From assembly GCA_017614155.1 (NCBI GenBank), contig JAGACK010000027.1, positions 1-63,287 of the forward strand: a stretch of DNA of 63,287 bases. Reading direction: 5' to 3'. A program made the position numbers and the translations under genes. Position 1 is the stretch's first letter, and every line of letters begins with the position of its first letter. The DNA is from Lachnospiraceae bacterium. Its GTDB lineage: Bacteria; Bacillota; Clostridia; Lachnospirales; Lachnospiraceae. Positions 26,200-35,189 of this stretch are shown here, in pieces. The notes below the pieces were generated by a model. That model saw nothing but the letters and a program-made list of their open reading frames with translations. It was not told the origin of the DNA and did no database searches.

Positions 26200-26709
26200 G
26201 TGGCAGTCAGAAATATCAGAGAGATCGGTGATGAGATACTGAACAAAAGATCAAAGGAAGTAACAAAGATAAATGATCGCACGAATGAACTGATCGATGA
26301 CATGATCGAGACCATGTACGAGGCAAACGGAGTCGGTCTGGCAGCTCCTCAGGTAGGCGTCCTGAAACGGATAGTTGTTATCGATACCTCAACAGATGAG
26401 GAAGAGGACGGACTCATAGTCCTCATAAACCCTCAGATCACGGAGACCGAGGGCGAGCAGACAGGAAGCGAGGGATGCCTTTCGGTACCGGGAAAGACAG
26501 GCATGGTGACCAGGCCCGAAAAGGTCAGGGCAACATATCTTGACAGGGACATGAAAGAGCAGACTCTCGAAGCGGAGGGCCTCCTTGCCCGGGCAGTCTG
26601 CCACGAATGCGACCACCTCGAAGGAAAGCTCTATGTAGACCTGGTGGAAGGCGAGCTGATGGATGTCCCAAACCCCCACCAGGAAGAAGAGACCGGAGAT
26701 GAAATATGA
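26200..26709 (+). CDS. def: Peptide deformylase
   Basis: The enzyme removes the N-terminal formyl group from nascent proteins. Its 169 residues show all three deformylase motifs: GVGLAAPQVG, EGCLSVP (metal-binding Cys) and HECDHLEG (metal-binding His pair and catalytic Glu). The start is GTG with AAAGGAGAG upstream. It overlaps fmt, the enzyme that adds the same formyl group to initiator tRNA, a common pairing. Confidence 0.96.
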   Translation: MAVRNIREIGDEILNKRSKEVTKINDRTNELIDDMIETMYEANGVGLAAPQVGVLKRIVVIDTSTDEEEDGLIVLINPQITETEGEQTGSEGCLSVPGKTGMVTRPEKVRATYLDRDMKEQTLEAEGLLARAVCHECDHLEGKLYVDLVEGELMDVPNPHQEEETGDEI

Positions 26710-27641
26710 TGAAAATAGTATTCATGGGAACCCCGGATTTTTCCGTCGGCATAATAAAAGCCCTCAATGAATCAGAGCACGAAGTCGTCCTCGCCGTCAC
26801 ACAGCCTGACAGGCCGAAAGGACGCAGCGGGAAACTGGTACAGAGCCCCGTCAAGGAATATGCCCTGAAAGAAGGGATAGAGGTCTTTCAGTGTGAAAAG
26901 ATAAGAGAACATGCAGCCGTCGAAAAGCTGCAGCAGACCGGAGCTGATCTCTTTGTCGTGGCAGCCTTCGGACAGATCCTGTCAAAGGAGATCCTTGATA
27001 TGCCCCGGTACGGATGCATCAATGTGCATGCATCCCTGCTCCCGAAATACCGGGGAGCCTCTCCGATCCAGCAGGCCATACTTGACGGAGAAAAAAAGAC
27101 CGGGGTCACGATAATGCAGATGAACGAGGGCCTGGATACGGGGGATATCCTGACCTTCAGGGAAGTTGCGATAGATGAAAAAGAAACCGGAGGAAGCCTT
27201 TTTGACAAGCTTTCCAAAGCCGGAAGCGCCCTTATCACCGAGGCAGTTAAAGATCTGGAAGCAGGGAGACTGACGCCCGTAAAACAGGATGATGACAAAG
27301 CCTCCTATGCAGGCATGATAAAAAAAGAAAGAGGAAGGATCGACTTTAACGAAAGCGCATCACGGATCGAAAGGCAGATCAGGGCGTTTGATCCATGGCC
27401 GGGTTCAGGCACGGTCTTTTGCGGCAGGGGCTTAAAGATCTGGAGGGCGGAAGCCGTAGAAAACCATGAGGCTGAAAAGCCCGGTACTGTTACAGAAGTA
27501 ACAAAGGACACATTTACCGTGGCCTGCAAAGAGGGCTCTCTTGTGATAAAAGAACTTCAGCTTGAAGGGAAGAAAAGGATGGGCACGAGGGATTTCCTTT
27601 TGGGAAATGACCTGAAAAAAGGAGACAGTCTGGGATTATGA
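26706..27641 (+). CDS. fmt: Methionyl-tRNA formyltransferase
   Basis: Fmt formylates initiator Met-tRNA using 10-formyl-tetrahydrofolate. The 311 residues include the N-terminal Rossmann-like domain opening MKIVFMGTPDFS, the folate/catalytic motif around HASLLPKYRGASP and a C-terminal tRNA-binding domain. Two in-frame ATG codons lie at 26706 and 26709; either may serve, both overlapping the def stop. The 3' end overlaps rsmB by 4 bases. Confidence 0.96.
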   Translation: MMKIVFMGTPDFSVGIIKALNESEHEVVLAVTQPDRPKGRSGKLVQSPVKEYALKEGIEVFQCEKIREHAAVEKLQQTGADLFVVAAFGQILSKEILDMPRYGCINVHASLLPKYRGASPIQQAILDGEKKTGVTIMQMNEGLDTGDILTFREVAIDEKETGGSLFDKLSKAGSALITEAVKDLEAGRLTPVKQDDDKASYAGMIKKERGRIDFNESASRIERQIRAFDPWPGSGTVFCGRGLKIWRAEAVENHEAEKPGTVTEVTKDTFTVACKEGSLVIKELQLEGKKRMGTRDFLLGNDLKKGDSLGL

Positions 27642-28903
27642 CTGATGTGAGAATGGTGGCGCTTGACATCCTGCTTGAATACAGCGGATCGAAAGCGTTT
27701 CTTTCTGATCTGACAGGGTCAGCCCTGGAAAAATACGGCTATCTTGAGGAACGCGACAGAGCGTTCATAAAGAAGACCGTCACAGGATGCGTGGAAAAGC
27801 AGATCGCGCTGGATCATGTGATCAACAGCGTATCGAGCGTAAAGACCGGAAAGATGAAAAGGATCATCAGGTGCATTGTAAGGATGGCCGCCTTTGAGAT
27901 CATCTACATGGATCATGTTCCGCCGAGAGCATCGGTAAACGAAGCGGTAAGGCTTACAAAAAAGAAGCACATCCCTCAGCTTTCGGGGTTTGTAAATGCT
28001 GTCACCAGAAAGATTGCCGGGCTCTTTGAAGACGGAGAGGTCAGCTTTCCGGATGACAGGGTCAGGTATTCGTGTCCGGAGATGATCTACAGGCTCCTGA
28101 CAGATGCCTTCGGACCGGAAAAGACACTTAGTATAATAAAAGCATCCGATGAAGTCAGCCCCCAGTATATCAGGGTAAATAACTCAAAAACCGATGCGGC
28201 GGCCCTGATGGGGATACTGAAGGCAGAAGGCGTTGAAGTATTTGAAACACCTCTTTCAAAAAATGCGCTCAGGGTCAGCGGCCTGAATCCGTCAGAGAGC
28301 CCTGCCTTCAGGGACGGCCTGTTTTCCATGCAGGATGCATCCGGGATTGCGGCCATGGACGCGGCAGGGATCCGCGAAAACATGACTGTAGTGGATCTGT
28401 GTGCATCCCCGGGAGGAAAGGCGTGCTTTGCGGCAGAGAATATGCGCAGTACCGGAAAGGTCATTGCCTTTGATATCAGCGAAGAAAAGAAAAACAGGAT
28501 AGATGAAAACACGGCCCGTCTCAGGCTTTCAAATATCGAGAGCAGGACGGGAGATGCGACCATCTTCAACAGTTCCCTTGAAGGCCTGGCAGATCTTGTC
28601 ATAGCCGATCTGCCCTGCTCGGGACTTGGGGTAATGGGACGCAAAGTTGACATAAAATACAGAATACAGGAAGAAGACATAGCTCAGCTTCAGGAACTTC
28701 AAAGAAAGATACTGGACAATGCTGTGCGTTATGTAAACAAAAACGGCAGACTGATCTTTTCAACCTGTACAGTCACCCCGCAGGAGACCACCCACCAAAG
28801 AGACTACATCAAAAGCATATCCGGATTAAAGCTTCTGTCCGAAAGACAGTTCCTCCAGGGCATCGATGGCTGCGACGGCTTCTATTACGCAGTATTCGGG
28901 TGA
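27638..28903 (+). CDS. rsmB: 16S rRNA (cytosine-967-C5) methyltransferase
   Basis: RsmB methylates C967 of 16S rRNA. The 421-residue protein has an N-terminal NusB-like RNA-binding domain (about 1-130) and a Rossmann methyltransferase domain with SAM loop DLCASPGGK, the PC motif ADLPCSGLG and the second catalytic cysteine in FSTCTVTPQE. It starts inside the fmt stop. Its own stop codon lies in a GGTGAGACATGA sequence that is repeated 24 bases downstream at the edge of a structured intergenic element. Confidence 0.94.
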   Translation: MTDVRMVALDILLEYSGSKAFLSDLTGSALEKYGYLEERDRAFIKKTVTGCVEKQIALDHVINSVSSVKTGKMKRIIRCIVRMAAFEIIYMDHVPPRASVNEAVRLTKKKHIPQLSGFVNAVTRKIAGLFEDGEVSFPDDRVRYSCPEMIYRLLTDAFGPEKTLSIIKASDEVSPQYIRVNNSKTDAAALMGILKAEGVEVFETPLSKNALRVSGLNPSESPAFRDGLFSMQDASGIAAMDAAGIRENMTVVDLCASPGGKACFAAENMRSTGKVIAFDISEEKKNRIDENTARLRLSNIESRTGDATIFNSSLEGLADLVIADLPCSGLGVMGRKVDIKYRIQEEDIAQLQELQRKILDNAVRYVNKNGRLIFSTCTVTPQETTHQRDYIKSISGLKLLSERQFLQGIDGCDGFYYAVFG

Positions 28904-28922
28904 GACATGATTGAAAGCCCGA

Positions 28923-29047
28923 GGTGAGACATGAGATTTCTGAGCGGCGTTCGGAAAACGCCGGTGCTCCCGAGTGTTTTTTGCGAGGGTAGCACCGCTG
29001 CGTTTGGAGCGAGTGAAAACGTCCGCGAAGAAACTCATGTACTCACC
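28923..29047. repeat. Structured intergenic element with imperfect terminal inverted repeats
   Basis: The ends, GGTGAGACATGAGATTTC (28923-28940) and GAAACTCATGTACTCACC (29030-29047), are near-perfect inverted repeats. Inside are two nested hairpins: GGCGTT/AACGCC (about 28945-28962) and GGTGCT/AGCACC (28963-28968 and 28990-28995). The whole 125-bp unit folds into a branched structure and resembles a small non-autonomous (MITE- or REP-like) repeat. It fills the gap between rsmB and rlmN. No coding sequence is present. Confidence 0.6.
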
Positions 29048-29065
29048 GAGGAAGATGATTAAAAT

Positions 29066-30088
29066 ATGAGCGACATCAGATCATATACAATTGAAGAACT
29101 GAAGACCATCCTCGAAGCCTACGGCGAAAAACCGTACAGAGCTGCGCAGATCTTTTCCTGGCTGCACGAAAAAAAAGCCGCCTCCTTCGACGAGATGAGC
29201 GATATCTCAAAGCAGCTCCGCAAAAGACTCGGGAACGACTATGAGATCCGCCGCTGCGGCATAGCCCGGGTCCAGAGTTCAAAGAAGGACGGCACAAAGA
29301 AATATCTGTACGAGCTTCATGACGGGAATCTGATCGAAAGCGTTTTCATGAAATACCGTGAATGGAACAGCGCCTGCATATCATCCCAGGCAGGCTGTGA
29401 CATGGGCTGCAGATTCTGTGCTTCCGGCATAGACGGCTGCGCAAGATCCCTTGAGCCGTCCGAGATGCTTGATGAGATATATGCCATGGAAGAGGATACG
29501 AAGGAGACGATAAACAGCGTGGTGGTCATGGGCAGCGGAGAGCCCCTTCTTCTGGTCGATGAGCTGCTGAAGTTTATTGAGATACTGACCTGCAAAGGCG
29601 GAAAGAACTTAAGCCAGAGGAGCATTACGGTCTCGACCTGCGGGATAGTCCCAAAGATCAGGTATCTTGCAGACAGGAGGCTGCAGATCAATCTGGCAGT
29701 GTCCCTGCATGCGGCGACCGATGAGAAAAGACGGGAGATAATGCCCATCGCAAAGAGATATTCAATAGCAGAGCTTATGGATGCCTGTTCTTATTATTTT
29801 GAAAAGACCGGCCGCAGGATTACCTTTGAATACGCGCTTATGGACGGGTTCAATGATACGGACGAGGATGCCCGGGCGCTTGCCTTAATACTTGGAGGAA
29901 AGAACTGCCATGTGAACCTCATACCCGTAAACCCGGTAAAAGAGCGGGATTTCATACGCCCGGACGGCGAAAAAGCACGCCGTTTCAAGGTTAGACTTGA
30001 AAACTTTGGAATAAATGTTACTATTAGAAGGGAATTGGGCTCTGATATAGACGGAGCCTGCGGTCAGCTTAGAAGGAAGTATCGATGA
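29066..30088 (+). CDS. rlmN: Dual-specificity rRNA/tRNA adenine-C2 methyltransferase RlmN
   Basis: RlmN methylates C2 of A2503 in 23S rRNA and of A37 in some tRNAs. The 340 residues contain the radical SAM triad Cys111, Cys115 and Cys118, the GSGEPL SAM-contact motif, and the mechanistic cysteine near the C-terminus in DGACGQL. The opening helical accessory domain (about 1-85) is normal. The stop overlaps prpC by 4 bases. Confidence 0.95.
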   Translation: MSDIRSYTIEELKTILEAYGEKPYRAAQIFSWLHEKKAASFDEMSDISKQLRKRLGNDYEIRRCGIARVQSSKKDGTKKYLYELHDGNLIESVFMKYREWNSACISSQAGCDMGCRFCASGIDGCARSLEPSEMLDEIYAMEEDTKETINSVVVMGSGEPLLLVDELLKFIEILTCKGGKNLSQRSITVSTCGIVPKIRYLADRRLQINLAVSLHAATDEKRREIMPIAKRYSIAELMDACSYYFEKTGRRITFEYALMDGFNDTDEDARALALILGGKNCHVNLIPVNPVKERDFIRPDGEKARRFKVRLENFGINVTIRRELGSDIDGACGQLRRKYR

Positions 30089-30816
30089 TCAAAACATTTT
30101 CCCTGACTGACGTGGGAATGAAGAGAAAAATCAATCAGGATTATGTTTTTACCTCAGAAGAGGCAGTGGGAAACCTGCCTAATCTTTTTGTGGTTGCAGA
30201 CGGCATGGGCGGTCACAATGCAGGAGACTTTGCATCGAGGTTTGCGACCGATACGGTGGTAAACGAGATCTCAGCCTCGATGGAGAAGAATCCGATCAAG
30301 CTCATCAGGCATGCTTATGAAGCTGCAAACGAGGGGATCATCGAAGAGGCAAAAAAGAGAAGCGACAGAGTAGGCATGGGAACCACGCTCGTGGTGGCCT
30401 CGGTCATTGATGATTATCTTTATGTGGCAAATGTCGGTGACAGCAGACTCTATGTCATCGATGAAGACATATGCCAGATCACGAGGGATCATTCCCTTGT
30501 AGAAGAGATGGTCAGAGCAGGCGAGATAGACAGGAACGAGGCAAGGGTACATCCGCTCAAGAACAAGATAACGAGGGCAGTCGGCGGAGCGACGGAGGTA
30601 AAGGTTGACTTCTTTGACATGAAGCTCAAAGAGGGAGATATCATCCTGATGTGTACCGACGGCCTGACAAATATGGTGGAGGACGAGGAGATAAAGATGG
30701 TGGTCAAAAGCTCAGGCGACGTGGCTTCCATCGCGGAGAACCTCATAGCAAAGGCAAACAAAAACGGCGGGATCGACAACATAGGAGTGGTTGTCATCGA
30801 GCCTTTTTCAAAGTAA
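30085..30816 (+). CDS. prpC: PP2C-type serine/threonine phosphatase (PrpC/Stp)
   Basis: This 243-residue metal-dependent phosphatase has the PP2C motifs: NQDYVF, VADGMGGHNAGD, ANVGDSRLYV, CTDGLTNMV and GGIDNIGVVVI, with the metal-binding aspartates in place. It reverses phosphorylation by the partner kinase PrkC, whose gene starts 38 bases later. The pair links growth and cell-wall status to protein phosphorylation in Firmicutes. Confidence 0.95.
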   Translation: MIKTFSLTDVGMKRKINQDYVFTSEEAVGNLPNLFVVADGMGGHNAGDFASRFATDTVVNEISASMEKNPIKLIRHAYEAANEGIIEEAKKRSDRVGMGTTLVVASVIDDYLYVANVGDSRLYVIDEDICQITRDHSLVEEMVRAGEIDRNEARVHPLKNKITRAVGGATEVKVDFFDMKLKEGDIILMCTDGLTNMVEDEEIKMVVKSSGDVASIAENLIAKANKNGGIDNIGVVVIEPFSK

Positions 30817-30854
30817 AGACAAAGGCGCAGGCCGCCTTAAAAATGGTGTGATAT

Positions 30855-33317
30855 ATGGCAGTCAGAGAAGGCATGATGCTCTCAGGGCGTTATGAGATCT
30901 TAAGCAAAATAGGAACCGGTGGTATGTCCGATGTTTACAAGGCTATCGACCATACCCTGAACAGGTTTGTGGCACTGAAGGTGCTGAAGAATGAGTTCGC
31001 CGAAAACAGTGCTTTTGTGACCAAGTTCAGGGCCGAAGCCCAGGCAGCCGCCGGCCTGATACATCCGAATATTGTCAATGTATATGATGTCGGAAATGAG
31101 GAAGGGCTCTATTTTATAGTGATGGAGCTTGTTGAAGGCATCACATTGAAGCATTATATCGAAAAGAAGCTCCGTCTTTCCGTGAAGGAATCCATCAGCA
31201 TAGCCATACAGGTTTCGATGGGTCTTGAGTGCGCCCACAGGGCAAACATCATACACAGGGATGTGAAGCCCCAGAATATCATGATATCCAAGGAAGGCAA
31301 GGTAAAGGTGACCGACTTCGGCATAGCCAGGGCGGCCACAAGCGACACCATTACCTCAAATGTCATGGGTTCGGTGCATTATACATCTCCCGAGCAGGCA
31401 AGAGGCGGATATTCCGATGAAAAGAGCGATATCTATTCCCTGGGCGTGGTCCTGTTTGAGATGCTGACCGGCCGTGTCCCGTTTGACGGGGATACCACGG
31501 TTTCCATAGCCATCCAGCATATCCAGGATACCGTTCCGAGTCCCAGGAATTTTGTAAATGACATTCCCAAGAGCGTCGAGCAGATAATCTTCAAATGCTG
31601 CGAGAAGAGCCCGGACAGGAGATATATGTCCATGACGGAGCTCATCGCGGATCTGAAGCAGTCGCTTCTTACCCCTGATGATGATTTTGTAAAGCTCATC
31701 CCCTCGGGCGGTTTTGCCGGAGGAGCCACCCAGGTGGTGACAGAGGATGACATGAAGACCATCAAGAGCAGGACGGGCAATATAGACATAGATGAATCCC
31801 TGCTTTCGGTATACAACAGGAACAGAGGAAGAGACCAGGAAGAAGCGCAGTACAATAATAACGGCGGTTACGGCAGCTATAACGGCGGTTATGATAATAG
31901 CTATGATAACGGCTATGACGGCGGTTATGACAACAGTTACGGCAATGGATACGATAACGGTTACGGCGCTCACTCCTATCGTGATGATGAGATGGAACTT
32001 GAAAACATCATAGACAGCTCCAGATCATACCGCGATATGGAAAAGAGAAGACAGAGATCTGACGGAAATGCTCCCGACAGGAGCAGGAGGGGCAGGGAGA
32101 TTACTGACAGCGGCAGGTCTTCGCGTGATGATCACCGCCGGCAGTCTTCGCAGAAGAGAAACGATGATCTGAAAAAAGCCAGGGAGCTTGATGCCAAAAG
32201 AAGAAGGCTTCAGGAGGAGGAAGAGGATGATGACATGGATCCCATGATGCAGAAGATCATGAGGATCATGGCCGTTGTCATCGGAGTAGTACTTCTGATA
32301 GTTGTCATAGTCATAGTCAGAAAAGTCACGGGATCCATGTCATCGGATTCCGAATCGGATAATACGGCCCTCGAGGATACGGTCATCACGGTGGAGGATG
32401 TTACCGGCCAGACCTTTGAGGCGGCAAGGACAAGGCTTACAGGTCTGGGCTTCAAGGTTGAGTCGCAGAATCTGAGCTCCGATACGGTACCCAGCGGCAG
32501 CGTCATTTCGCAGACACCGGTCGCAGGCACTCAGGCACAGGCGGGCTCTACCATAACACTTGTTGTCAGCTCGGGAAGCGGAAGCATAACGGTTCCCGAT
32601 GTTATGGGCCTGACGCTCGGGGAAGCCAAGGTAAAGATAGAGAGCATGGGCCTGACTTTCAACAACCAGAGCGGAATAACGGATGGAGTTGTGACATCCC
32701 AGGAGCCGGCAGGAAATACCTTTGCTGAGCCCGGAAGCATAGTAAATGTTGTTATCTCGAATGGACAGGAAGAGAAGCCTGCGGAAGAACAACAGCCTGA
32801 GGCAGGCACGCAGGAAAAAGTCGAAGTACCCAACCTGGTCGGACTTGCGCAAAAAGCTGCGGACACTGCTATCACGGCAAAGAACTTAAGGACCGGAGCG
32901 GTAAATGACGCAAATTCGGATACTGTTCCTCTCGGAACCATCATATCGCAGGATCCCGCGCCGGGCACCATGGTCGATCCGCAGACTGCGATATCCTATG
33001 TGGTATCACTTGGTCCTTCCGCACAGGATGTGGTTCCTGCGCCTGTTTCAAATACATATAAATGCAATCTTTCAGTGACAGCTCCGACAGACTATACCGG
33101 CGGACGCGCAGTCGTGATACTCAAAGGAGATACATCAGGCACGGAATACTTCAAACAGACCGTGGAGAGCTTCCCGGTTTCGATCAAGCTTTCAGGGCTG
33201 CTGGATGCTTCAGGAAAGGTTGTGGTCACTCATGAAAAGACCGAGACCTTAGAAGACGGGACCACGGTAACAACAGAAAAGACACAGGAGGCTGCCGTGT
33301 CTTTCGAGGCTGAATGA
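30855..33317 (+). CDS. prkC: PASTA-domain Ser/Thr protein kinase
   Basis: This 820-residue membrane kinase senses muropeptides or lipid II through external PASTA domains. The kinase domain (about 10-275) has the GTGGMSDVYK loop, Lys42, HRD with Asp136 and DFG at 154-156. A disordered linker with a Gly/Asn/Tyr-rich tract (about 333-375) and a charged stretch precedes one membrane helix (about 470-493). Three PASTA repeats follow (about 515-720), then a C-terminal beta-like domain (about 735-820). rsgA overlaps the stop by 4 bases. Confidence 0.95.
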   Translation: MAVREGMMLSGRYEILSKIGTGGMSDVYKAIDHTLNRFVALKVLKNEFAENSAFVTKFRAEAQAAAGLIHPNIVNVYDVGNEEGLYFIVMELVEGITLKHYIEKKLRLSVKESISIAIQVSMGLECAHRANIIHRDVKPQNIMISKEGKVKVTDFGIARAATSDTITSNVMGSVHYTSPEQARGGYSDEKSDIYSLGVVLFEMLTGRVPFDGDTTVSIAIQHIQDTVPSPRNFVNDIPKSVEQIIFKCCEKSPDRRYMSMTELIADLKQSLLTPDDDFVKLIPSGGFAGGATQVVTEDDMKTIKSRTGNIDIDESLLSVYNRNRGRDQEEAQYNNNGGYGSYNGGYDNSYDNGYDGGYDNSYGNGYDNGYGAHSYRDDEMELENIIDSSRSYRDMEKRRQRSDGNAPDRSRRGREITDSGRSSRDDHRRQSSQKRNDDLKKARELDAKRRRLQEEEEDDDMDPMMQKIMRIMAVVIGVVLLIVVIVIVRKVTGSMSSDSESDNTALEDTVITVEDVTGQTFEAARTRLTGLGFKVESQNLSSDTVPSGSVISQTPVAGTQAQAGSTITLVVSSGSGSITVPDVMGLTLGEAKVKIESMGLTFNNQSGITDGVVTSQEPAGNTFAEPGSIVNVVISNGQEEKPAEEQQPEAGTQEKVEVPNLVGLAQKAADTAITAKNLRTGAVNDANSDTVPLGTIISQDPAPGTMVDPQTAISYVVSLGPSAQDVVPAPVSNTYKCNLSVTAPTDYTGGRAVVILKGDTSGTEYFKQTVESFPVSIKLSGLLDASGKVVVTHEKTETLEDGTTVTTEKTQEAAVSFEAE

Positions 33318-34201
33318 AGGAATACGACGGCAAGATAATAAAAGGCATAGCAGGGTTTTATTATGTGGATACGCCGGCCGGTGTTTTCCAGTGCAGGGCA
33401 AGAGGCCTTTTCAGGAACAAAGATCTGAAGCCTCTGGCAGGTGACAATGTAAGGATAAGCCTTACGGGAAATGAGGATGTCGAGGGCAATGTGATAGTCA
33501 TCCATGAAAGAAAGAACAGCCTGATCCGTCCGCCTGTCGCAAATATTGACCAGGCGCTCATCCTGTTTGCCATGCACAGTCCCGAGCCTGTATGGGGTCT
33601 TTTGGACAGATTTCTCGTCAATATGGCCTATCATGATATTCCATGTATCATCTGCATCAATAAAGACGATCTGAAAAAGGGAGATGAGGCAGACGGAATC
33701 GAAAAGATCTACCGCGCTTCCGGATGCTCACTTGTATTTACAAGCGCTCTCAAAAACTACGGAACGGAAGAACTGAAAGAAAAGCTCATCGGAAAGACTA
33801 CGACTGTTGCAGGTCCTTCGGGAGCGGGAAAGTCATCCATAATAAACGCCCTCCTCGGAAAAGATCATATGGAGACCGGAGTACTCAGCGCCAGGGTCGA
33901 ACGCGGAAAGCAGACCACGAGGCATACCGAGCTTATCCCGATAGACAGGGATACCTACATATTCGATTCACCGGGGTTTTCAAGCCTTGATCTTCCGGAT
34001 ATAAAGGAGGATGACCTGAGGGACTTTTTCCCGGAATTCAGGGAGTATAATACCGGCTGCAGATATAATATGTGCTCTCATACTCATGAGCCCGGCTGCC
34101 TGGTCAAACAGGCTGTTGAGGACGGCCTGATAGATGATCACAGATATTCTTCATACTTGTCGATATACAATCAGTTAAAGGAGTTAAAAAGGCACACATG
34201 A
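33314..34201 (+). CDS. rsgA: Ribosome small-subunit-dependent GTPase A
   Basis: RsgA checks late maturation of the 30S subunit. The 295-residue protein shows the circularly permuted GTPase order: OB domain (about 1-70), G4 NKDD at 116-119, then G1 GPSGAGKS at 167-174, then the DSPG motif. A zinc knuckle lies near the C-terminus (Cys in CRYNMCSHTHEPGC). The prkC-rsgA-rpe order is common in Firmicutes. Both ends overlap neighbours by 4 bases. Confidence 0.96.
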   Translation: MKEYDGKIIKGIAGFYYVDTPAGVFQCRARGLFRNKDLKPLAGDNVRISLTGNEDVEGNVIVIHERKNSLIRPPVANIDQALILFAMHSPEPVWGLLDRFLVNMAYHDIPCIICINKDDLKKGDEADGIEKIYRASGCSLVFTSALKNYGTEELKEKLIGKTTTVAGPSGAGKSSIINALLGKDHMETGVLSARVERGKQTTRHTELIPIDRDTYIFDSPGFSSLDLPDIKEDDLRDFFPEFREYNTGCRYNMCSHTHEPGCLVKQAVEDGLIDDHRYSSYLSIYNQLKELKRHT

Positions 34202-34866
34202 AATATGTTCTCGCTCCGTCGATACTTGCGGCGGATTTCAAGAATCTGGGAAGTGATATTGAAAAGGTCGATCATGCGGGGGCCGATGCGATCCACATAG
34301 ATGTGATGGACGGAAATTTTGTGCCGAGCATCTCGTTCGGAATGCCATTGATAAAGTCCATCAGATCGGCGACCGACAGGTTCTTTGATGTACATCTGAT
34401 GGTAACGGATCCCGAGCGCTATATCAGTGATTTTGTAGACTGCGGCGCGGACGGGATCACCATACATGCAGAGGCCTGCAGGGATGTGGAAAATGCGGTG
34501 AAGACCATCAGAAAGGCCGGCGTGAAGGTCGGCATAGCGCTGAATCCCGGGACCTCGCTTTCCTGTCTTGATTATCTCCTCGATGAGGTCGACATGGTGC
34601 TTTTGATGACGGTGAACCCCGGTTTCGGAGGTCAGAAATATATCGAAAGCTCAACGAGAAAGATCAGGGCTTTGAGGGACAAATTCATCGCCGAGGGCAG
34701 AGAGCTTGACATCGAGGTGGACGGCGGCGTGACAAAGGAGACGATCGAAAAGGTGCTGGATGCCGGAGCGAATGTCATCGTCATGGGCTCTGCGGTATTT
34801 AACGGAAATCCGGTAAAGAATACCGAGTATTTCAAGGAGATCCTCAGGCAGAGGAGCGAGGCATAA
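34198..34866 (+). CDS. rpe: Ribulose-phosphate 3-epimerase
   Basis: Rpe interconverts ribulose 5-phosphate and xylulose 5-phosphate in the pentose phosphate pathway. The 222-residue barrel has the conserved opening LAPSILAADF, the metal/catalytic motif IHIDVMDGNFVP, and VNPGFGGQKY and EVDGGVTKET near the C-terminus. It begins inside the rsgA stop and closes this operon. Confidence 0.96.
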   Translation: MKYVLAPSILAADFKNLGSDIEKVDHAGADAIHIDVMDGNFVPSISFGMPLIKSIRSATDRFFDVHLMVTDPERYISDFVDCGADGITIHAEACRDVENAVKTIRKAGVKVGIALNPGTSLSCLDYLLDEVDMVLLMTVNPGFGGQKYIESSTRKIRALRDKFIAEGRELDIEVDGGVTKETIEKVLDAGANVIVMGSAVFNGNPVKNTEYFKEILRQRSEA

Positions 34867-34872
34867 AAAAGG

Positions 34873-34901
34873 TTGAAAAGGTATGAAACCTGTGGTATCA
34901 T
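34873..34901 (+). promoter_or_regulatory. Promoter of secG-rnr
   Basis: TTGAAA, 17-base spacer, TATCAT in the 83-base gap after rpe. The predicted start is about 34908, giving a leader of about 40 bases. Confidence 0.72.
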
Positions 34902-34949
34902 ACTGAAGTTGTGTAAGGCATCATAAGTTTTTATTATGGAGAGAAGAAA

Positions 34950-35189
34950 ATGTCAGGATTAAGAGTAGTATTGACGATATTGTTCATGGTAGTATGTGTT
35001 GCGCTGACAGCGGTTGTGCTCATGCAGGAGGGAAAATCCCAGGGTCTTGGAGCCATAGCGGGAGCGGCAGACACATATTGGGGAAAGAATAAAGGACGTT
35101 CGCTTGAAGGAAAGCTGGTACTGGGAACGAGAGTGCTGTGTGCGGCATTCATTATACTGGCGATTCTTCTGAACCTTAGCAGGATATGA
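34950..35189 (+). CDS. secG: Preprotein translocase subunit SecG
   Basis: A 79-residue protein with two membrane helices (about 4-25 and 58-76) joined by the glycine-rich loop MQEGKSQGLGAIAG typical of SecG. It joins SecYE to aid protein export. GGAGAGAAG precedes the ATG. rnr overlaps the stop by 4 bases, a standard clostridial order. Confidence 0.93.
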   Translation: MSGLRVVLTILFMVVCVALTAVVLMQEGKSQGLGAIAGAADTYWGKNKGRSLEGKLVLGTRVLCAAFIILAILLNLSRI

